DNA from: Pseudomonas knackmussii B13
Lineage (GTDB): Bacteria > Pseudomonadota > Gammaproteobacteria > Pseudomonadales > Pseudomonadaceae
Reading direction: 5' to 3'
Assembly (NCBI RefSeq): GCF_000689415.1
Contig: NZ_HG322950.1
Span: 2,797,501 to 2,861,500, forward strand
DNA: 64,000 bases
How positions within the stretch are numbered: position 1 is the first letter of the stretch; each line of letters opens with the position of its first letter. The notes below the pieces were generated by a model. That model worked only from the letters and a program-made list of their open reading frames with translations, searched no databases and had not been told where the DNA came from. Made by a program: the position numbers and the translations under genes. This document shows, piece by piece, positions 44,521 to 52,256 of the stretch.

Positions 44521-45363
44521 ATGCGACTCGAGATCTTCCGCACCCTGTGGGGCTACACCCATGGCTGGCCGCAGGCCATCGCCGAACTGCGCGAGGCCGG
44601 TTTCGACGGCCTGGAAGCGCGCCTGCCCCTCGATCCCGCCCTTCGCGCCGAATACGCACGGCTGCTGGTCGCGGAAGGGGTGCCCTACATCGCGACCCTG
44701 TTCACCGCCCACGACGTGCTGCCCGACCAGTCGGCCAGCCCGCAGGTGCACCTGGACGACCTGCAGCGCAAGCTGGGCTACGCCGCCGAACTTTCGCCGC
44801 GCCTGGTCAACAGCCTGGCCGGCAACGATCGTTGGTCGCTGGCCGCGCAGGTCGACTTCTTCGGCCGCGCCCTGGAGCTGGCCGCCGCGCAGGAACTGAC
44901 CTGCCTCTTCGAGATTCATCGCGCCCGCTCGCTCTACAGCCCCTGGGTGACCCTGGAGCTGATTCGCCAGGTGCCCGAGCTGCGCTTCACCACCGACATC
45001 AGCCATTGGGTGGTGGTCTGCGAGCGCCTGCTCGACGACCCCGCCGACGACCTCGCGCCCTTCGTCGAGCGCGTGCAGCACATCCAGGCCCGCGTCGGCT
45101 ACGACCAGGGCCCGCAGGTGCCGCACCCCGGCGCGCCGGAATACGCCAACGCGCTGGCCTTCCACCAGAAGCACTGGGAAGCCGTGTGGCGCGCCCAGCA
45201 GGCGCGCGGTCAGCAGGTCACCACCCTGACCCCGGAATTCGGCCCGGACGGCTACTTGCATCACCTGCCATTCACCAATGCCCCGATCGCCGATCTGTGG
45301 GCGCTGAACCGCTGGATGGCCGACGAAGAACGTCGCCACTTCCAGCGTTTCCTCGAATCCTGA
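44521..45363 (+). CDS. TIM-barrel sugar isomerase/epimerase-like protein
   Basis: A 280-residue AP-endonuclease-2-like TIM barrel (xylose isomerase superfamily): MRLEIFRTLWGYTHGWPQAI ... AGFDGLEARLPL ... LTCLFEIHRARSLYSPW ... LRFTTDISHWVVVCERLL. Acidic and histidine residues in FEIHRAR, TTDISHW and TPEFGPDG are the likely metal ligands. It opens an operon with a 2OG oxygenase and an amino-acid-type ABC importer. Substrate not known. Confidence 0.8.
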   Translation: MRLEIFRTLWGYTHGWPQAIAELREAGFDGLEARLPLDPALRAEYARLLVAEGVPYIATLFTAHDVLPDQSASPQVHLDDLQRKLGYAAELSPRLVNSLAGNDRWSLAAQVDFFGRALELAAAQELTCLFEIHRARSLYSPWVTLELIRQVPELRFTTDISHWVVVCERLLDDPADDLAPFVERVQHIQARVGYDQGPQVPHPGAPEYANALAFHQKHWEAVWRAQQARGQQVTTLTPEFGPDGYLHHLPFTNAPIADLWALNRWMADEERRHFQRFLES

Positions 45364-45382
45364 CCTTCTGGAGCCATCGACC

Positions 45383-46426
45383 ATGCAGGAGCAAGCGAGC
45401 AAGGCTTTCACTTCCATTCCCGTCGTCGACATCGGCGGGCTGTTCAGCGAACGCCTGGAAGACCGCCAGGCGGTGGCCGCCGAACTGGGCAAGGCGGCCC
45501 GCGAAGTAGGCTTCCTCTACATCCGCAACCACGGCCTCGATCCGAAGCTGATCGAGGGCCTGCAAGCCGCAGCGCGGGACTACTTCGCCCAGCCGCTGGA
45601 AGCCAAGATGCGCCATTACATCGGCGCCTCGGAAAGCCACAAGGGCTTCGTCCCGGAAGGCGAGGAGGTCTACTCCAAGGGCAAGCCGGACCACAAGGAA
45701 GCCTTCGACGTCGGCTTCGAAGTGCCCGCCGACGATCCGCTGGTGCTGGCCGGCACGCCGCTGCTGGGGCCCAACCGCTGGCCGGAGATCCCCGGCTTCC
45801 AGTCGCAGGTGAGCGCCTACTACCAGGCAGTGTTCGCCCTCGGCCGCAAGCTGTTCGACGGCTTCGCCCTGGCCCTGGGTCTGGAGGAAGGCTACTTCGA
45901 CCCGCTGGTGAGCCGGCCGCCGTCGAAGCTGCGCCTGATCCATTACCCCTTCGATGGCGAGGCGCAGGACGCCCCGGGCATTGGTGCGCACACCGACTAC
46001 GAGTGCTTCACCATCCTCCACGCCACCGAACCGGGCCTGGAAGTGATGAACGAAGACGGCGAGTGGATCGACGCCCCGCCGGTGCCGGGCGCCTTCGTGG
46101 TGAACATCGGCGACATGCTGGAAGTGATGACCAACGGCGCCTTCGTCGCCACCGCTCACCGCGTACGTACGGTGCGCGAGGAGCGCTACTCGTTCCCGCT
46201 GTTCTATGCGTGCGATTACCACACGCAGATCCGCCCGCTGCCGCAGTTCGACAACGGCGGCCAGGAGTACGAAACCATCGCCATCGGCGAGCACATGTGG
46301 AGCCAGGCGCTGCAGACCTACAGCTACCTGCGCCGCAAGGTCGCCGACGGTGAGCTGGCACTGCCGGAGCGGGCGCGCAAGCCGTCCAGCTTCGGCCACC
46401 TGAAAAAACAGACGCAGCCTTCCTAA
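45383..46426 (+). CDS. 2-oxoglutarate/Fe(II) oxygenase, isopenicillin N synthase family
   Basis: A 347-residue oxygenase. The N-terminal DIOX_N-like domain (IPVVDIGGLFSERLEDRQAV ... GFLYIRNHGL) precedes the double-stranded beta helix with the iron triad HTDYEC ... TAHRV and the 2OG-binding RYSFPLF. Size and architecture match plant-type/IPNS-like dioxygenases of bacteria. It would oxidise a small imported compound. Next to the isomerase by 19 bases. Confidence 0.87.
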   Translation: MQEQASKAFTSIPVVDIGGLFSERLEDRQAVAAELGKAAREVGFLYIRNHGLDPKLIEGLQAAARDYFAQPLEAKMRHYIGASESHKGFVPEGEEVYSKGKPDHKEAFDVGFEVPADDPLVLAGTPLLGPNRWPEIPGFQSQVSAYYQAVFALGRKLFDGFALALGLEEGYFDPLVSRPPSKLRLIHYPFDGEAQDAPGIGAHTDYECFTILHATEPGLEVMNEDGEWIDAPPVPGAFVVNIGDMLEVMTNGAFVATAHRVRTVREERYSFPLFYACDYHTQIRPLPQFDNGGQEYETIAIGEHMWSQALQTYSYLRRKVADGELALPERARKPSSFGHLKKQTQPS

Positions 46427-46459
46427 GCCGCGCACAAACCCTCGACTGGAGCAATCACG

Positions 46460-47269
46460 ATGCTGAAAACCACCCGCACCCTCCTGGCCGCAGCCGTTGT
46501 CGGCGCCACCCTGTTGGGCACCCTGCAGACCGCCAGCGCCGCCGTGACCGCCACGCCGGGGCAGTTCAAGGTCGGCATGGAAATCACCTATCCGCCCTTC
46601 GAGTCCTATGACGGTGACAAGGTGGTGGGTTCCGACCCCGAGCTGGCCGAGCTGCTGGCCAAGCACATGGACCTGAAGACGAGCTTCGTGAACACCAAGT
46701 TCTCCGGCTTGATCCTGGGCCTGAACGCCGGCCACTTCGACGCGGTGATCTCGGGCATGTACGTCACCCCCGAGCGTGCCGCCCAGGCCATGGCGATCCC
46801 CTACGCGCAGACCGGCGCGGCCATCATGGTCCCGGCCGACAGCAAGGAGCGCCCGCAGAAGCCCGAGGACCTCTGCGGCATGAAGATCGGCCTGGAGAAG
46901 GGCACCACCTGGGTGCCGAAGTTCGAGGAGCTGTCCAAGACCTACTGCGTACCCAACGGCAAGGGCGCCATCAGCGTGAGCGAATACCCGTCCGCGCCTG
47001 AAGTGACCCAGGCGCTGCTGTCGAAGAACGTCCAGGCCCAGGTGGAAATCTCCGGCGCCGCGCACATGATCGCCGAGCGCTCCAAGGGCCGCGTGGTGGT
47101 CAGCTCCAATGAGCTGATCTACAAGCAGACCCTGGGCATGTATGTGAAGAAGGGCAACCAGGAGCTGTACGACGCACTCAAGACCGCCTTCCAGAAGACC
47201 AAGGACAGCGGCGAATTCGCTGCCCTGCTGAAGAAGTACGCTCTCGAAGAAGCTCCGGCGACCGAGTGA
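46460..47269 (+). CDS. polar amino-acid-type ABC transporter binding protein
   Basis: A 269-residue periplasmic binding protein with a Sec signal peptide (about 1-27, ending ASAA) and the SBP_bac_3 fold (VGMEITYPPFESYDGDKVVGSDPELAELLAKHM ... LNAGHFDAVISGMYVTPER). Family members bind amino acids, opines and similar zwitterions. It pairs with the fused permease-ATPase that follows. Confidence 0.88.
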   Translation: MLKTTRTLLAAAVVGATLLGTLQTASAAVTATPGQFKVGMEITYPPFESYDGDKVVGSDPELAELLAKHMDLKTSFVNTKFSGLILGLNAGHFDAVISGMYVTPERAAQAMAIPYAQTGAAIMVPADSKERPQKPEDLCGMKIGLEKGTTWVPKFEELSKTYCVPNGKGAISVSEYPSAPEVTQALLSKNVQAQVEISGAAHMIAERSKGRVVVSSNELIYKQTLGMYVKKGNQELYDALKTAFQKTKDSGEFAALLKKYALEEAPATE

Positions 47270-47334
47270 TTCCGCTTTAACGCAACATGAAAGACGGGCC
47301 TGGCCTCGCGCCGGGCCCGTTCGCCGAGGTACCC

Positions 47335-48891
47335 ATGCAATTCGACTGGTCCTACTTCTTCTCGCTCTTCTCCCTGCCGGATTTCTGGAAGGCCTGCGTC
47401 ACGGTGATCGAACTGAGCGCCCTGACCTGGCTGATCGGCATGGTCCTGGGCTTCCTACTCGCCTGTGCCAAGCTTTCCGGCTCGCGTTGGCTGCGCGTGC
47501 CGACCGCGCTGTACATCTGGTTCTTCCGCAGCGTGCCGCTGCTGGTGCTGGTGGTCTTCGTCTACAACCTGCCGCAACTCTTCCCGGCCAGCGGCGCGCT
47601 GCTGTCCAATCCTTTCATCGCCGGCCTGCTGGCCCTGGTGCTGACCGAAGCTGCGTACATGGCCGAGATCCATCGCGGCGGCCTGATCTCCGTGGCCAAG
47701 GGCCAGAAGGAAGCCGGTCGCGCCCTGGCCATGGGCGGCATCGGCATCCAGCGCCTGATCGTCATCCCGCAGGCGTTCCGCATCTCGCTGCCGACGCTGA
47801 TCAACGAATACGTCACCGTGGTCAAGCTGACCTCGCTGGTCTCGGTGATCTCCCTCACCGAACTGCTGCAAGTCGGTGAGCGCCTCTACGCGCAGAACTT
47901 CCTGGTGATGGAAACCCTGTCCGCGGTGGCCATCTACTACGTGCTGATCGTCACCCTGTTCGGCTGGGGCCTGCAGTACCTGGAGCACCGCCTGGACCTC
48001 AACGCCCGCAAGCCGGAAACCCTGACCGACGAGCGCGTGGCAAGCCTGCGCAAGAACCTCCCGGCCACCCCGGTGGCCGGCCGCGATGCCGCTCCGGTCG
48101 GCGCGCCGCCGGCGCTGCAGCTCAAGGGCATCCGCAAGAGCTACGGCAAGCACGAAGTGCTCAAGGGCGTGGACCTGCGCGTGGGCAACGGCGAGGTGGT
48201 GTCGATCATCGGCCCGTCCGGCTCCGGCAAGACCTCGCTGATCCGTACCGTCAACGGCCTGGAAGGCATCGACGGCGGCGCCACCGAGCTGTTCGGCAAG
48301 GCCTACATCGAGGCCGGCAAGCCGAACCCCGCGCGCCTGCGCGAAGGCGTGCAGCACATCGGCATGGTGTTCCAGAACTTCAACCTGTTCCCGCACCGCA
48401 CCATCCTCGACAACGTCACCCTGGCGCCGCGCTTCCACGGCCAGGCCGGGCGCGAGGTCTGCGAGCAGAAGGCCCTGGCGCTGCTGGACAAGGTCGGCCT
48501 GCTGGCCCATGCGTACAAGTACCCGCACCAGCTCTCCGGCGGCCAGCAGCAACGCGTGGCCATTGCCCGTGCGCTGGCGATGGCGCCGGCGATCATGCTG
48601 TTCGACGAGCCGACCTCGGCGCTGGACCCGGAACTGGTGGGCGACGTGCTCAACGTGATCCGCGACCTGGCGAAGGAAGGCATGACTATGGTGATCGTCA
48701 CCCACGAGATGGACTTCGCCATGTCGATCTCGGACCGGGTGATCTTCATGGAGCACGGCCAGGTACAGGTCGACGCCGCCCCGGCAAGCATCCGCAACGG
48801 CGAATGCGGCGAGCGGGTGATGCGCTTCATCGGCCTGGAGCGCCAGGCCGAGCAGGACGAGGCACAACGCCGGGCGTTCATCGCCGGCTGA
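47335..48891 (+). CDS. fused amino-acid ABC transporter permease/ATPase
   Basis: A 518-residue single polypeptide joining two proteins that are usually separate. Residues about 1-235 are a HisM/GlnP-type permease (FFRSVPLLVLVVFVYNLPQLF; EAA loop around EAGRALAMGGIGIQRLIVIPQAFRISLP). After a linker, about 262-510 form an ABC ATPase: Walker A GPSGSGKTS at 293-301, LSGGQQQR at about 400, Walker B IMLFDEPTSALD, H-loop VTHEMDFA. The start MQFDWSYF follows GAGG; the longer frame is not supported. Confidence 0.9.
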   Translation: MQFDWSYFFSLFSLPDFWKACVTVIELSALTWLIGMVLGFLLACAKLSGSRWLRVPTALYIWFFRSVPLLVLVVFVYNLPQLFPASGALLSNPFIAGLLALVLTEAAYMAEIHRGGLISVAKGQKEAGRALAMGGIGIQRLIVIPQAFRISLPTLINEYVTVVKLTSLVSVISLTELLQVGERLYAQNFLVMETLSAVAIYYVLIVTLFGWGLQYLEHRLDLNARKPETLTDERVASLRKNLPATPVAGRDAAPVGAPPALQLKGIRKSYGKHEVLKGVDLRVGNGEVVSIIGPSGSGKTSLIRTVNGLEGIDGGATELFGKAYIEAGKPNPARLREGVQHIGMVFQNFNLFPHRTILDNVTLAPRFHGQAGREVCEQKALALLDKVGLLAHAYKYPHQLSGGQQQRVAIARALAMAPAIMLFDEPTSALDPELVGDVLNVIRDLAKEGMTMVIVTHEMDFAMSISDRVIFMEHGQVQVDAAPASIRNGECGERVMRFIGLERQAEQDEAQRRAFIAG

Positions 48892-48936
48892 GAGCGTTCA
48901 TGGCAAGGGCAAGCCTTGCTTGAGAGCGGTGTACAC

Positions 48937-49102
48937 CGCCCCTCTCCCGCAAGCGGGAGAGGGGGCGGTTTGGCGTAAGCGACGAAGATCGGCTTCATCC
49001 AGTAGGAGCGGATCTCATCCGCGAAAAACCCCGCACCGAAGCCACCGTGTAGGAGCGCGCCATGCGCGCGATTCGCGGCCATGGGCCGCTCCTACAGGTT
49101 CA
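48937..49102. repeat. REP cluster between the ABC gene and the Bro-N gene
   Basis: A CCCTCTCCCGC/GCGGGAGAGGG hairpin at about 48940-48966, AGTAGGAGCGGATCTCATCCGCG at about 49000-49023 and an inverted pair at about 49047-49097 (TGTAGGAGCGCGCC, GGGCCGCTCCTACAGG). No gene in the gap. Confidence 0.75.
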
Positions 49103-49131
49103 GGTTCTCGCCGGTTGCACCGCCACATGCA

Positions 49132-49599
49132 TTACGGCCGCGCCTCCCACAGCTTCACGGCGTCCGCTACGCGCATCCACAGCGCGCCTTGCCAGTCCAG
49201 CAGGCCGACTTGCTTGCCCAGCGCCGGGCCGAAATAGCGGCGGGGCTGGTGCGGGTTGTGTTGCTGGGCGTTGTGCAGTACCGGCAGCACTTCGTTGCTC
49301 AGCCACTGGCGCAGGCTGCGGTTTTCCGGGTGGTAGAAGTTGACCATCAGCAGCGCGTAGACGCCGCTTTCGCTGACCAGCATTTCTTCCGCGACCTCGC
49401 CGCGCAGCCCGGCCAACAACGCCCTGCGGTGCTGGTCGGAGTCCAGCCGCTGGATGACTCGCTCGGTGATATGGCTGTTGGTGAGGCGCGCCAGGTCGCG
49501 GGCGACGAACCAGGCCTGGCTGTCGATCAGCACACCGCGAAGCTGGCGGTGGTGACGCAGGAAGAAGGAAGGGGTAAGGACGGATTCGGAAGGGCTCAT
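49132..49599 (-). CDS. Bro-N domain protein
   Basis: A 155-residue protein whose core (LIDSQAWFVARDLARLT ... VLPVLHN) has the Bro-N/KilA-like pattern seen in phage antirepressors and in solitary Pseudomonas genes. Only the N-terminal DNA-binding-type domain is present; no KilAC or ANT domain follows. It follows AGGAGCG. No other phage gene is near. It abuts a strongly structured non-coding segment. Confidence 0.7.
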   Translation of the reverse strand: MSPSESVLTPSFFLRHHRQLRGVLIDSQAWFVARDLARLTNSHITERVIQRLDSDQHRRALLAGLRGEVAEEMLVSESGVYALLMVNFYHPENRSLRQWLSNEVLPVLHNAQQHNPHQPRRYFGPALGKQVGLLDWQGALWMRVADAVKLWEARP

Positions 49600-49965
49600 G
49601 CTGTCGCTCCTTGCTCGTTCAAGAAGCCGCCACCGGGAATACCGGGAGTAGGGAGGCGGACCGTGCAAGGGTAGAAAACCGGGTAGAAAGACCGGCCGGA
49701 CCGAAGTCCGCCTTGCACGGTCCGCCATAGACAGCCAAAGAGGGGCCGGTCTTCACGACCGGACCCTCTTTGCTACAGCGCTTTTTCTACACAGGTTTCT
49801 ACGCCTGGCCGCGACAAAATCGCGGCGGGCGAAAACTACGCAGGAAGCCTGTAGGACCGCAATGCAGTCGCAGCGTAGGACATTTCCCTAATTGGAAATG
49901 GAGAGAGTTTCTCCAGCGGGCGTCCAGCGCTCCTACGGGCTCGAAAATCCCTCGTACCGATCCCT
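49600..49965. other. hairpin-rich non-coding segment upstream of the Bro-N gene
   Basis: Contains a 16-bp perfect inverted repeat GGCGGACCGTGCAAGG / CCTTGCACGGTCCGCC (49655-49670, 49711-49726) enclosing GTAGAAA at 49671 and 49683; mirrored TTTCTAC words at 49784 and 49796; CCGCGA-CAAAA-TCGCGG (49809-49825) and CATTTCC-CTAATT-GGAAATG (49881-49900). No gene. Confidence 0.6.
49737..49771. terminator. terminator-like hairpin within the Bro-N upstream segment
   Basis: Arms AAAGAGGGGCCGGTC / GACCGGACCCTCTTT pair over 15 bases with one mismatch and a 5-nt loop. It ends in UUU on both strands and would terminate a plus-strand RNA covering the 16-bp inverted repeat. Confidence 0.6.
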
Positions 49966-50049
49966 CCGTAGGGCGCATAACCGCGTTCGCGGTTATGCGC
50001 CGCCGCTCGGCACGAAAACGGCGGATAACCCCTTCGGGGTTATTCGTAT
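49966..50049. repeat. left half of REP array interrupted by the IS110-family element
   Basis: GTAGGGCGCATAACCGCG TT CGCGGTTATGCGCC at about 49970-50002 and GCGGATAACCCC TTCG GGGTTATTCG at 50021-50046, homologous to 1108-1188. The right half of the array resumes at about 51421. Confidence 0.8.
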
Positions 50050-50324
50050 ATGGACTCCTCCCGGTTTGCCAGTGTTTGGCGGGGATTTCGAACCTAGGTA
50101 CGACTGCGTCCGTATATCCGGCTTCATGGAGCGGTGTGGCAGCTCCCGAGCCCTGATGAAATGCGCGCCTGTATGTCTGATCGCCCTAACGGCTTTGCTT
50201 CACGGCAGCAGGGAGCCCGCGGATAACCCAGGTTTCATACAGGCCGGTTCGACCGGTTCGTCATCAATGCCATTCACTGTGCAATCGTGGTGGAGCGTTT
50301 CTACAGCGGTGTTGCCGGTAACGC
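50050..50324 (-). ncRNA. candidate IS1111 guide (bridge/seeker) RNA region
   Basis: Non-coding end of the element. It carries GCGGATAACCC (50219-50229) and TCGCCCTA (50181-50188), both also present in the REP target flanking the insertion. Family knowledge says IS1111 elements encode a target-selecting RNA here; boundaries and fold not determined. Confidence 0.5.
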
Positions 50325-51341
50325 TCAGGCGGGTTGGTAGGTGGTTTCCCGACTGAGCAGGGCCCAGACGATCCGGGCATTCTTGTTGGCCAGGGCAACG
50401 GCGACGGCGTTGGCATTGCATCGTTGCAACAGGCCTTGCAGCCAGCGACTGCGAGCATCGGTCTTGTTGGCGCAACAGCGTACGACCGAGCGGGAGCCAT
50501 GGGTGAACAGGGTGCGCAGGTAGGTATCGCCACGCTTGGTGATCCCGCCCAGGCGCTGCTGCCCGCCCGTGGAGTGTTGCCGTGGCACCAGGCCCAGCCA
50601 GGCCGCGAACTGACGCGCCGTGCGGAATTGCCGGGCATCGCCGACCGCTGCCACCACCGCGCTGGCGGTGAGCGGGCCGATGCCTTCCACGGCCAGCAGG
50701 CGCTGGATGCGCGCATCCTCGCGCGCACTGCGCTTGATCACTCGCTCCAGTCGCTCGATGCGGGCATCCAGCGCCTGCAACTCCTCTTTCAAGCCGCTCA
50801 ACAACTCGCCCATCGGCGCCGGCAAGGGCACCGGCTCGGCAGCGGTGACCGTCTCGAGCAGTTCGACCGTCGCCGCGCGCCCGCGTCGGCTGGCGACCAG
50901 GCCGAATTCGCCGAGCAAGCCGCGAATTTCGTTGCACAGTGCCGTACGGGCCCGGACCAGACGGCTGCGAATGCGATGCACGGACTGCCCGGCCTGCTGC
51001 TGCGCACTCTTCACCGGCACAAAGCGCATGCTCGGACGGCTGGCCGCCTCGCAGATCGCTTCGGCATCGTGGGCATCGTGTTTGTCACCCTTGACGTAAG
51101 GTTTGACGAACTGCGGTGCAATCAAGCGGACCTCGTGCCCCAGCCCCTGCAGCTCTCGCGCCCAATAGTGCGCACTGCCGCAGGCCTCCATCGCCACCAG
51201 GCAGGGTGCCAGCTGGCGAAAGAAATCCAGCATCTGCGCCCGCTTGAGCTGCCGCCGGCACACCACGCGCTCGTGGCTATCGACGCCGTGCACCTGAAAT
51301 ACCTGCTTTGCCAGATCCAGACCAACGCGACTAATGTTCAT
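50325..51341 (-). CDS. IS110-family transposase (DEDD)
   Basis: A 338-residue transposase starting MNISRVGLDLAKQVFQVHG. RuvC-like DEDD residues sit in GLDLAKQ, VAMEACGSAHYWA and YVKGDKHDAHDAEAI; the C-terminal Transposase_20 domain has the helix-hairpin AVEGIGPLTASAV and the serine-containing THGSRSVVRCC. Frame is intact. ATG at 51341 chosen over the longer frame because homologues start M-N-x-x-x-V-G-x-D. Confidence 0.92.
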   Translation of the reverse strand: MNISRVGLDLAKQVFQVHGVDSHERVVCRRQLKRAQMLDFFRQLAPCLVAMEACGSAHYWARELQGLGHEVRLIAPQFVKPYVKGDKHDAHDAEAICEAASRPSMRFVPVKSAQQQAGQSVHRIRSRLVRARTALCNEIRGLLGEFGLVASRRGRAATVELLETVTAAEPVPLPAPMGELLSGLKEELQALDARIERLERVIKRSAREDARIQRLLAVEGIGPLTASAVVAAVGDARQFRTARQFAAWLGLVPRQHSTGGQQRLGGITKRGDTYLRTLFTHGSRSVVRCCANKTDARSRWLQGLLQRCNANAVAVALANKNARIVWALLSRETTYQPA

Positions 51342-51420
51342 GCTGACTCCCCCTCCGGGACTTGTGGCTACACCATCAGTCTGGCGCTTGACGCCGTAGG
51401 AGGGAGGAGTCCATTTCATT

Positions 51421-51495
51421 GCCCTACGGGGTCGGCATTCGTGCCGTGCGGTTCGCGAGCAAGAACTAGGCGTCCCCCTCGCTCCTACGGGAGTC
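51421..51495. repeat. right half of the interrupted REP array
   Basis: GCCCTACGGGGTCGGCATTCG and GTGCGGTTCGCGAGCAAG continue the array seen intact at 1186-1242; the last hairpin carries about 16 extra bases (near 51466-51481) before CGCTCCTACGGG. Confidence 0.65.
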
Positions 51496-51501
51496 GGGAT
51501 T

Positions 51502-52083
51502 TCAGGCGCGCTTGAACAGCACCGCCAGCAGCGCATTGGCTGCTTCGCGCAGGCGTTGCGGGTCCTGATACACGCGCTCGATGACGACGATGCCGCGGGT
51601 CAGGGTGACCACCAGGCGCGCGGCCAGGTCGGGCTCCAGGTTCAGCAGCGCGCGGGCGTCGTCCTGGTCAAAGCGTTCGTGGAGCAACGCTTCCAGCCCG
51701 TCGAGGAAGGCGCGCAGGGCTTCGCGGATCGGCTCGGCCATGGCGGTTTCGTCGGTCGCCGTCTTGGTCGTCAGGCAGCCGCGCGAGGGGTCGCCGCTGG
51801 TCATCGATTCGATGATGAAGTCGAAGAAGGCCGCCAATGCCGCATCCGCGGGCTGGCTCGCGAGCAACTCGCGCACGGCCACGAAGAAGCGTTCCTGGTA
51901 GCGGCGGAAGACCTCCAGGAACATCGCCTGCTTGTCGCCATAGGCGTTGTACAGCGAACCGCGCAGCACGCCGGTGGCCTGCGCCAGGTCCTGCATGGAG
52001 GTGGCGGCGAACCCCTGCTGCCAGAACACCTCGAGGGCGCGTTCCAGCGCCTGGTCTTCGTCGAATTGCTTCACGCCTGCCAT
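51502..52083 (-). CDS. TetR-family repressor
   Basis: A 193-residue regulator with an N-terminal TetR HTH (ALEVFWQQGFAATSMQDLAQATGVLRGSLYNAYGDKQAMFLEVF) and a helical ligand domain containing SRGCLTTKTATD. Start at 52083 (MAGVKQFDE) follows GGAGTC. Divergent from the MFS gene with two palindromes between, so it probably represses both. Confidence 0.88.
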   Translation of the reverse strand: MAGVKQFDEDQALERALEVFWQQGFAATSMQDLAQATGVLRGSLYNAYGDKQAMFLEVFRRYQERFFVAVRELLASQPADAALAAFFDFIIESMTSGDPSRGCLTTKTATDETAMAEPIREALRAFLDGLEALLHERFDQDDARALLNLEPDLAARLVVTLTRGIVVIERVYQDPQRLREAANALLAVLFKRA

Positions 52084-52115
52084 GGGCGACTCCGGGAGTG
52101 GTGAACGGACGAATG

Positions 52116-52166
52116 TTGACATGCCTGTTAAACATGTCAACACTGTCAATCATGACATGCATGTCA
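52116..52166. promoter_or_regulatory. two putative TetR operators
   Basis: TTGACATG-N9-CATGTCAA at 52116-52140 and the perfect palindrome TGACATGCATGTCA at 52153-52166, both built from TGACATG, in the divergent TetR/MFS promoter region. Confidence 0.7.
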
Positions 52167-52256
52167 AAGATTGCTTCGAGGGCCACAGGAGAGCGCCCGG
52201 CGAAGCCTCCCGGCCGGCGCATGGCGCCGTTCCCACTTGCCAGCGGACATTCCGAC

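Larger units (their letters stand above)
50050..51414 (-). mobile_element. IS110-family (IS1111-type) insertion sequence
   Basis: Subterminal perfect inverted repeats ATGGACTCCTCCC (50050-50062) and GGGAGGAGTCCAT (51402-51414) bound the element; true ends lie a few bases outside. About 275 bases of non-coding DNA lie 3' of the transposase and only about 60-75 bases 5', the arrangement of the IS1111 group, whose guide (bridge/seeker) RNA is encoded 3'. It splits a REP hairpin array. See findings for target-matching words. Confidence 0.85.

Noticed and set aside
49132..51414. A prophage around the Bro-N gene
   Set aside because: No integrase, structural, lysis or other phage genes nearby; the neighbouring transposase belongs to an insertion sequence.
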